NCBI GenBank assembly: GCA_950022295.1
Contig: OX465600.1
Location: 20,559,282 to 20,623,281, forward strand
Reading direction: 5' to 3'
DNA: 64,000 nt
From: Bromus sterilis
Taxonomy: Eukaryota > Streptophyta > Magnoliopsida > Poales > Poaceae
In this document: positions 34,533-42,571 of the stretch, in pieces
How the letters are laid out: the number at the start of each line of letters is the position of its first letter
How positions within the stretch are numbered: the first letter of the stretch is position 1
The notes under the pieces: model-generated
What the model was told of the DNA's origin: nothing
Database searches by the model: none
What the model saw: only the letters and a program-made list of their open reading frames with translations
Made by a program: the position numbers and the translations under genes

Positions 34533-36620
34533 TGCCCAGCCGACATGCCTGGAATACCACGCGAATTCGCGGAGCACGCCCTACGCATCAAGCAAAACAC
34601 GAAGCCGGTGAAGCAAGCTCTGAGACGATTCTCGGAGCCCAAGCGCAGAGCAATCGGAGAGGATGTCAACCGGTTACTCGACGCCCAGTTCATCCGAGAA
34701 ACGAAGAAAGCCACCTGGATAGCCAACCCAGTGCTGGTGCCCAAGAAAGACACGAACGTGCTGCGCATGTGTGTCGACTACGGACCAGTCAACAAGCATT
34801 GTCCGAAGGACCACTTCCCCCTGCCTAGAATCGATCGGATAATCGACTCGACAGCAGGGTGCGATCTACTTTCCTTTCTTGATGCCTACTCAGGATACAA
34901 CTAGATCAGGATGAAGGAAGAAGACGAAGAGCACACATCGTTAATCACCCCCTATGGCGTATTCTGCTACAGGACCATGCCCTTCGGGCTCAAGAACGCA
35001 GGCGCCACATACCAGCGAATGATGTAGGCCTGCCTGAAAGAGCAAATCGGAAGAAATGTGCAAGTCTATGTGGACGACATCGTCATCAAGACCTACAACA
35101 CAGCCACACTACTCGACGACCTGCGCGAAACCTTCGCAGCGCTCAACAAATACAGAATCAAACTCAACCCAAAGAAGTGCGCATTCGGCGTACCGGCGGG
35201 GAAGCTGCTCGGCTATATGGTCTCTCCCGAGGAATCGAGGCAAACCCCGAGAAAATCCAAGCCATCGACCGAATGCAAGAACCAACCGACGTCAAAGGAG
35301 TACAACAGCTCACTGGAAGACTCGCAACCCTAAGCCGCTTCATCAGCAGGCTGGGAGAACGTATGCTGCCTTTCTATCAGCTGCTCAGGAAAGGAGAGAA
35401 ATTCGAGTGGACGGAGGAAGCCCGCCAAGCATTCGCGGACCTGAAAAAGACACTCTCGAGCCCACCAATCCTGGCGGTACCCAAGGAACGAGAGAAGCTA
35501 TACCTCTACGTGGCAGCACGTAACAGTGTAGTAAGCACATCGCTCGTTGTCGAACGCACAGAAGAAGGCAAGGTCCAGAGCATCCAGAGACCAATCTACT
35601 ACCTCAGCATGCTCCTGACCAAATCCCAGCAGCGGTACCCGCATTATCAGAAGCTACTACTGGCCGTCATCATGACCTCAAGAAAGGTGTCCCACTACTT
35701 CGACGAGCACCCTATCACAATCATGAGCAGCGCACCACTCGCTGACATACTCAACAACCCTGGAGCGACTGGACGAGTCGCCGAGTGGAACATTGAGCTC
35801 AGCCCACGGGACCTGCAGTTCAAGCACCCAACAGCCATCAAAGCCCAAGTACTCCCAGATTTCCTGGTCGAGTGGACGGAGGTTCAGACACCAGGCCCCC
35901 CAGACCTATCAAGTTCATGGTCAATGTTCTTCGATGGGTCCAAGAGACAAAAAGGAGCCGGGGCAGGAGTTGTGCTCATCTCCCCTAAAGGAACAAAGCT
36001 AAAATATGTCCTACAGATCAACTTCAGTCACGCCTCCAACAACGAAGTAGATTACGAGGCACTCCTACATGGCATGCGCATGGCCAAAACGTGCGGAGCC
36101 ACTCGCCTCATAATTTACGGGGACTCCAATCTCGTCGTCCAGCAGACGATGAGAAACTGCGACGCAATAGCCGACAACATGGCGGCCTACCAGAAGCTCT
36201 ACAACGCACTCGAAGAAAGTTTCGACGGTTGCGAGCTCAACTACATCACCAGGGCCAACAACACAGAAGCTGAAGAACTCGCGAACATTGGTTCGACCCG
36301 AGGACCAATACCACCTGGCGTTTCTCTCGAAAGCATCAGCCAGAGATCCATCAAAGTACTGGCAGCAGCACCTGAAGCAGTCGTGGACGGCGAGGACGCA
36401 ACAGACCTGGCGCAGGTGGCAGCAGCAAGCCCATCAGAAGGCACAAGAAGCAGCACACCCGATAGCACAGCTCCGACAGAGCTCGAAGGACCTGTATGGG
36501 CAAAACCGTTCCTCCGATTCCTAATCGAAGGTACGCTACCGCAAGACGTGGCCGAAGCAAGACGCATCAGCCGACGATCCAAGGCGTTCACGGTGATCAA
36601 TACAAGCGCAACATCACCCA
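34533..36620 (+). pseudogene. Element 2 reverse transcriptase, RNase H and archaeal-type RNase H
   Basis: The reverse transcriptase begins after DMPGIPREFAEH. It includes WIANPVLVPKKD, LRMCVDYGPVNKHCPKD, FLDAYSGYN and the catalytic YVDD (about 35068-35079). Stops at 34902-34904 and 35025-35027 replace Gln codons, and a frame change occurs near 35215-35225. The first RNase H-like domain follows (FEWTEEARQAFADLKK, then PIYYLSMLLTKSQQRY). The second, archaeal-type RNase H follows it: MFFDGSKRQKGAGAG, VDYEALLHGM and YGDSNLVVQQ supply the D/E/D set. The double RNase H is a Tat-lineage hallmark. A frame change near 36600 separates this part from the integrase. Confidence 0.87.
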
Positions 36621-37722
36621 GATACTCCAAAGGTGCATCGACGAAGAGGACGGCAAAGCCCTACTACTCGAAATCCACGAAGGCACCTGCGGGCACCATG
36701 CGAGCAGTCGAGTACTCGTGTCCAAAGCATTCCGAGCCGGGTTCTATTGGCCCGCAGCCATGAAAAACGCAGAGGAAATCGTGCGACGTTGTGTCGCCTG
36801 CCAGAAATTCGCCAACAGGCCACACGCTCCCGCCTCAGAGCTCAAGACCATACCACTATCCTGGCCGTTCGCCACCTGGGGACTCGACATGGTGGGCCCA
36901 CTCAAGAAATCATCAAAGGGCGGAAGGACATACCTGCTCGTCGCAGTTGACAAGTTCACTAAATGGATCGAAGCAGGGCCCATCACCAGCTCCACAGCCC
37001 TCATGGTTGTCAACTTCATCAAATCGATCATCTTCAGGTTTGGAGTCCCACACAACATCATCACGCACAACGGCACGAACTTCACAGCCGCATAATTCCA
37101 GAACTTTTGCAAAGAACTGGGCATCAAAATCAATTATGCATCAGTCGCGCACCCGCAGTCCAACGGCCAAGTGGAAAAAGCAAATGGCCTCGTATGCGGG
37201 GGAATCAAGAAGCGGCTCCTCGCACCACTCGAGCAAGCCGCCGGCAACTGGGTAGAAGAACTCCCCGCGGTACTATGGAGCCTACGAACTACACCAAACA
37301 CCGCGACCCAGTACACACCATTCTTCATGGTGTATGGGGCAGAGGCAGTATTACCACATGACCTCAAGTTCGGAGCACCTCGGGTCACCGGGTACGAAGA
37401 AGAAGAAGCAGAAGAAGCATTACAAGATGACAAAGATACATCTGACGAAGCAAGAGATACAACCCTGGAAAAATCAGAGGGGTACCAGGACAAGCTACGC
37501 ACCTACCAAAGCAGTTGCTTGCGCACTAGAACCTTCAACAAAGGTGACCTAGTCCTACGGCTGATACAAGAGAAGGTCCATAAACTTTCCCCCCAATGGG
37601 AAAGACCATTTATAGTCTCAGAAGTCATCGGAGGTGGCGCCTACAGGCTAAAGAACCCGAAGACAGACGAGGATGTGGGTAACCCATGGAACGTAGCAAA
37701 CTTGCGACTGTTCTATCTATAG
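36621..37722 (+). pseudogene. Element 2 integrase with a changed catalytic Asp
   Basis: The zinc finger reads EIHEGTCGHH then CVACQKF. The core has Asp in VDKFTKWIEA (about 36949-36978) and Glu in NGQVEKANG. The second catalytic Asp is His: the codon at 37066-37068 is CAC in ITHNGTNF, where ITDNGTNF is found in element 1. A TAA at 37093-37095 also breaks the frame, which continues from about 37096 to TAG at 37720-37722. The C-terminal domain shows FNKGDLVLRLIQ and NPWNVANLRLFY. With both changes this copy cannot supply integrase. Confidence 0.88.
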
Positions 37723-37802
37723 TCCCCATTGGTCAGACATGACTGGCAACTCATGTAGCCGCTTGACCGCAATAAAATAAATGTTGCCCAAATACTGCCA
37801 TC

Positions 37803-38600
37803 TCAAAGCACTCGGGGGTTCGAGCACTCACTCCCCCCAAGAGACGCTATCATCGCCTACGCGATCTTAAACAAAGCACTCGGGGGCTCGAGCACACACT
37901 CCCCCCGAGAGACGCTATCATCGCCTACGCGATCTTAACCAAAGCACTCGGGGGCTTAAGCATAAAATCCCCCCGAGAGACGCTATCGCCTACGCGATCT
38001 TAACCAAAGCACTCGGGGGCTTAAACATAAAATCCCCCCGAGAGACGATATCGCCTACGCGATCTTAACCAAAGCACTCGGGGGCTCGAGCACACACTCC
38101 CCCCCGAGAGACGCTATCATCGCCTACGCGATCTTAACCAAAGCACTCGGGGGCTCGAGCACACACACTCCCCCCGAGAGACGCTATCATCGCCTACGCG
38201 ATCTTAAACCAAAGCACTCGGGGGCTTAAGCATAAAATCCCCCCGAGAGACGCTATCGCCACTCAATCGATCTTAAACCAAAGCACTCGGGGGCTTAAGC
38301 ATAAAATCCCCCTGAGAGACACTATCGCCACTCAAGCGATCTTCACCAAAGCACTCGGGGGCTTAAGCATAAAACCCCCCCGAGAGACGCTATCGCCACT
38401 CAAGCGATCTTCACCAAAGCACTCGGGGTCTTAAGCATAAAATCCCCCTGAGAGACGCTATCATCGCTTACGCGGTCTCAACCAAAGCACTCGGGGGCTT
38501 AAGCACAAAATCCCCCCGAGAGACGCTATCGCCACCTACGCGAGCTCACCTTAAAAACTCGGGGGCTCAGGCATAAGCATTCCCCGAGACACGCTACGGT
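37803..38600. repeat. Array of 12 hairpin-forming units of about 64-70 bp
   Basis: Units begin near 37804, 37873, 37940, 38004, 38070, 38139, 38209, 38279, 38347, 38415, 38483 and 38554. Each holds caaagcactcgggggct, a spacer of about 10-14 bases (ttaagcataaaat or cgagcacacact), then tccccccgagagacgctatc. ctcggggg and cccccgag are complementary, so every unit can form a stem. The ctcgggggct word is nearly the same as the element's own polypurine tract. Two subtypes of unit (ttaagc and tcgagc spacers) are interleaved. Confidence 0.92.
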
Positions 38601-38824
38601 CCGATTCAAAAACACCAAGTTAGCAATCTTCAAGTCTTCACCCGGACGACAAACAACCAAGACTCGGGGACTACTCCAGAGTTGAACCGCAAGGAAATAC
38701 ACAAAGTTTTAAGCCTACGTTTAACTCTACAACTCAAACATAGCCTCGGGGGCTACTCCCATCGGGAGCGCTGCCACGCACCCGATAGAACACACTAGAA
38801 AGTTAAAGTCAGGGCATCACGGGA

Positions 38825-38998
38825 GGAGTCGAAGACATTTCACGCTATCAGTTGGAGTCGAAGACATTTCGCGCTATCAGATGGAATCGAAGACATTTCA
38901 CGCTATCAGCTGGAGTCGAAGACATTTCGCGCTATCAGATGGAATCGAAGACATTCTGCGCTATCAAAAGGAGCCAAAGACAGTGCATCACAGGAGTC
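38825..38998. repeat. 29-bp tandem repeat, about 6 copies
   Basis: Units starting ggagtcgaagacattt or ggaatcgaagacattt, each followed by c-cgctatcag, start at 38825, 38854, 38883, 38912 and 38941, with a decayed sixth at about 38970. Spacing is 29 bp. Variants alternate (ggagtc/ggaatc), suggesting doubling of a 58-bp unit. The gctatc word also occurs in the neighbouring hairpin array. Confidence 0.9.
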
Positions 38999-39376
38999 GA
39001 AAACACAGTTTATTGCAAGATCTCAACCACAGCTTGAATTCAACCATAAAGGTATAAAAGGACTCAACTACATTTGGATAGAAGGCAGCTCCTGTTACAA
39101 GAGGGAATTACCCAAGAAATTAAGACTTCTACCTGTGTGCCCATGAGGGGTAATTGACTCTAGTACAAGGGCATCACCACAGACAAAGGAAAAAAGGAAG
39201 CTAGCAAAGGATGTCAATGACATAACAAAAGGGTGAAGCTCGACTTATTTGTCGATGCTCCACCAGCTTCTTCTCCTTCTCCACCAGCTTCTTCTCCAGC
39301 TGCAGCTGCACGCCTTCTTCTCCGGCTACACAGCTTCTTCTCTGAGTTGCCGGCAAAGATGAGGCCGCCTCCAGTT

Positions 39377-39994
39377 CTACAAGGTCGCTTGGCGCGCCCG
39401 CTTGATCGACGGCGTGACGTCAATGTACTCTTCGGAGATGATGGAGACGACATCACCACCTGACGAGTCGCCAGAAGACGAAGCTGTAGAAGATGCAGGC
39501 GTAGGACTCCTCGACCTTGTGGAGCTGTCGCTGCTCGACTCCTGCCAGTGCGGATCCATGCTGTTGCCGCTCGGGTCGAACACGCGGACAGTAACAGTGC
39601 TTTCGCCGTCAAAATGACAGCTGAGCATATCGCCATCTCGCAAATTCAACCGCCGAGCAAACAAACTCCAACCAGAGCCAAGCAAAATCAAGCGGGAGCT
39701 ATCAACCTCCAAGTCAACATAAGAAGGAGACCGACAGCTCCCTTGAAGATGCAGAAGCAAGCCATCTAAGCCACATTCAGAGACAATGACGGAAAAAGCA
39801 GAGGGAAGAAGAACGCGATTGGCGCTCGGGCTGCGAACGCGTAAAAGAAAATCATAGCGCCAGAATCCCTCCTCCAAGGGAGAGGAGGAAGGCATTGGCA
39901 CCGTACCATGGCGACCACCACGGCATGAGCGTGGTGTACGGCCACCACGGCCACGACGAACACGGCCACGGCCAACACCTCGCCTGGGAGCCAT
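39377..39994 (-). CDS. Antisense B3-like domain protein carried by Tat element 2
   Basis: An uninterrupted 205-residue ORF on the minus strand. I start it at the ATG at 39994 (MAPRRGVGRG), which has a TATA box about 76 nt upstream; an in-frame ATG lies 10 codons earlier. Residues 4-30 are Arg/Gly-rich and basic. Residues about 46-142 read as a B3-like fold: VLLPSAFSVIV, GLDGLLLHLQGS, YVDLEVDSS, then LGSGWSLFARRLNLRDGDM and CHFDGESTVTVRVFD. The order 'LP..F', 'GW..F...L..GD' and 'F.FDG....V.VFD' is the B3/REM pattern of plant transcription factors. Residues 151-183 are Ser/Asp-rich and could act as an acidic region. It is intact although pol is broken. Whether it binds DNA is an inference. Confidence 0.68.
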   Translation of the reverse strand: MAPRRGVGRGRVRRGRGGRTPRSCRGGRHGTVPMPSSSPLEEGFWRYDFLLRVRSPSANRVLLPSAFSVIVSECGLDGLLLHLQGSCRSPSYVDLEVDSSRLILLGSGWSLFARRLNLRDGDMLSCHFDGESTVTVRVFDPSGNSMDPHWQESSSDSSTRSRSPTPASSTASSSGDSSGGDVVSIISEEYIDVTPSIKRARQATL

Positions 39995-40069
39995 GAGAGG
40001 AAGAAGAGAAGAAAGAAGAGGCAAAGCAGCAAGCTGGATAGAGGCGAAACACTGGGGAAGAGAAAGGCT

Positions 40070-40077
40070 TATTTATA
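40070..40077 (-). promoter_or_regulatory. TATA box of the antisense B3-like ORF
   Basis: TATAAATA on the minus strand, about 76 nt upstream of the ATG at 39994, with a pyrimidine-rich leader (cttctttcttctcttcttcc) between. It is a good match and well placed for a plant promoter of normal geometry. Confidence 0.6.
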
Positions 40078-40079
40078 GA

Positions 40080-41236
40080 ACGAAAATCTCCCAGCACAGA
40101 GAAGCCAAGACGACAGCAGCAATTAATTCAAAGACCAAACGTCGCAGACGTCTCAGATTCCAAGACCAAGATGCTTTCCCACGGGACGCACTGTGCGTGA
40201 GACGCGTCAATTCACGCGCGTTCCCAATGCGCGTATCAGAAACTCAACCAGCGCCTGCCGCACGCCACAACGGTCATCATTATGACCGGTCATGAAGCCG
40301 TGACGGTTCACTGGCGGAGCATCCCTGACAGCCATCAAACAGAGGCATCGTTATCCTGACAAGCGGCGAAGAATACCAACAGACATCAAGAATGATTTCT
40401 TAAACACATTTTTCAAATGTATTTAAACTCCCATCGGGAGCGTACCCACTCAAAACCGAGCCTCAGATGAGCAGCCGCCTAAAAGTCAGCAATGTGCTCG
40501 AGTGACCACTCGCACTCACGAGAGTCTCGGGTGCTCCCTCAACCCGACACAAGACAAACATGCATTCGCCAAGATCATACGGCGCTAAGAGTCTCAGGTG
40601 CTTCCTCACCTCAAGAGTCGAAACGGCATTCGAGTGACCACTCGCGAAAAACCCCTCGCCGGAGCACTCGAAACAAGCTCCGCGGGTGAATAAGTGAACA
40701 TCTCGCTTGATGTTTTGTTCCAAGAGGGTGCAATACTATTAGGCTCCGCGCCTCAAAAATACACATTCCTGGAACACGACACACTGTGCCCAGATGCCAC
40801 GCGAGATTAGCGTGTAGGTAAGACCCCGCTGCGAAGTTCGGCCGGGCTGGGACTTGCCGAAGATCGATTTCACTCCCAGCCTTTTCCATGCACTGCGCAT
40901 GATAGATAAAGCCGGGCGGACGCGCCTTAGGCTATGCACATTACTGGCGGCAAATGAACATCGTAAGACCTGAAGCGGCAGGACTTTTGCTCGACACCAG
41001 TGTTCCAAGCTCACGTGGAGGGACGTGGGTTTGATTGGGCTACTGCGGTATTTGCCACTAGCGCAATTCACCAAGGCTCGACCAGTCGACTCCTTGGGCC
41101 CTTTCAGCTTAGCATCCCTCGAAACAGGTTTTGTCATGGCCACCAGACTGCCAGCGACCCGCGGTTGTACTGCGCATACAAACGACCGACAAATGGATGT
41201 ACTCGAGTCCCTGCGTGACTCTTCGAGTCCCCTAGG
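40080..41236. other. Element 2 region between antisense ORF and polypurine tract
   Basis: No gene seen. Repeated words gagtctcgggtgct, cactcgcac and gagtgaccactcg occur at 40490-40660, and cccatcgggagcg occurs here (about 40432) as well as near 38758. Otherwise unstructured. Confidence 0.6.
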
Positions 41237-41250
41237 CACTCGGGGGCTAC
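41237..41250 (+). promoter_or_regulatory. Polypurine tract of element 2
   Basis: actcgggggctac lies immediately before TGACGAGG, the first bases of the 3' LTR. Confidence 0.8.
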
Positions 41251-41690
41251 TGACGAGGGGGTGACCCCACGACTCCTACGGATAGGCCTACCCGGTGTCC
41301 CTGAAGATAGAAGGCCCATGAAGACCCGCCTGGACCCGCCTTGGCCCGCTAATTGGCACCAACGTAGGAGTCTGCGACTCACAAGAAAGGTGTGAAGACC
41401 TGTCGTACGGAGCAAGCTAGGGTTAGGAAAGCTTACCTGTAAACGTAGATGAACTCCCCGAGACCTAGCCCACTATATAAGGGCTAGGAGGGGCGACGCC
41501 AAAGGCATCCAATATCATCTGTAACCCTAGCCCTGAGCGCTCCAGCCTTGGCATCCACTGTAATCGCATCTTCCTCATCAATAATATCGAGCAGGAACGT
41601 GTCCTCCTGTTTGCCGACGAGCTATCGTCCAACCTGTGCCTCTCATGACTAACCCAGGGTCCCTGACCATGGGATGGTTGATCCCCGTCA
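41251..41690 (+). repeat. 3' LTR of element 2
   Basis: 440 bp, same termini as 25206-25633, followed by the target duplication CATGG at 41691-41695. Confidence 0.92.
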
Positions 41691-41760
41691 CATGGCAATT
41701 TTAATTATTTAGGACCATGGCAATTGTAGTATTATTGAAATTGCCACTGTTTTTCAGTTT
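41691..41760. repeat. Right remainder of the catggcaa array
   Basis: catggcaattttaatt and accatggcaattgtag continue the array that was split by element 2; the motif fades out by about 41760. Confidence 0.75.
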
Positions 41761-42529
41761 TTCTCAATTGCGTCATGTGTGCTTCTTGAACGACAAAGAA
41801 AAACAAAGGCTAATGCTACGGGCTGGCACCACATCAATTGAATCAAAGTGCACAAGTTAAGCTGTGTGGAGAAATCGACTGAATAAAAAAAATTGTTTTG
41901 TGTTATTTTGATAAGAACTGGACGACAAATGAAAAAGTAATTGAACCAAAACATTTTTTTAGTCACTTGACCATTAGTTAGTTTCATACTATGCATTGTG
42001 GAGGTATATGTACATTGATATCATATGCATGATGCTAGTATATTTTTTGTATTGCTTGGTCATATATAATAAAATCATAACTTCACGGGATTAAATTTTG
42101 TAGCCAATGGTTATTTTAGATAAAAGGCTAAACCCGTGCCCGAGGAGGGTTTGAGCATACCCGACTTTGAATTAACAAAGCCATCAACCGATCAGAAAAT
42201 ATGTAGCCACCTACCACCTTGTTTTCACTCACGCCTTAGGCTTCAAGGATGCATTTCACGAGATAACCCCTCGACCGTGACACACTTAAACTACAACAAA
42301 GATTCACATCAATGAGCACTTGGACACAAACTTCAGTCGTCATCCTCATCAGTTGCATTCACAGGGGAAGACACCCTCCTCATATGCCACACATTTTTTG
42401 TTGCGATTGACACATCTTATCAAACGATTCATCTTGTCCCGCGGCAACACAACTCGTCCTATATGTGCAGATCAACTTCATTGTATATGAACTCATTGAG
42501 ATTCCCTGATCACGAACATAAACACAAGG

Positions 42530-42571
<42 letters not shown>

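Larger units (their letters stand above)
25206..41690 (+). mobile_element. Tat-type Ty3/gypsy retrotransposon (element 2), both LTRs present, nested insertion
   Basis: Both LTRs (25206-25633 and 41251-41690) start TGACGAGGGGGTGACCCC and end ATCCCCGTCA. They are flanked by the 5-bp duplication CATGG at 25201-25205 and 41691-41695. In order: LTR, primer-binding region, gag remnant (interrupted by a 7.1-kb minus-strand element), protease, reverse transcriptase, RNase H, archaeal-type RNase H, integrase, tandem arrays, an antisense B3-like ORF, polypurine tract, LTR. The frames are broken by several stops and frameshifts, and one integrase catalytic residue is changed. It is not autonomous today. 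Confidence 0.92.

Noticed and set aside
37803..38600. Regular array that could be mistaken for a CRISPR
   Set aside because: Units are contiguous with no unique spacers of constant length, each unit is a variant of the same sequence, and the setting is a plant retrotransposon.
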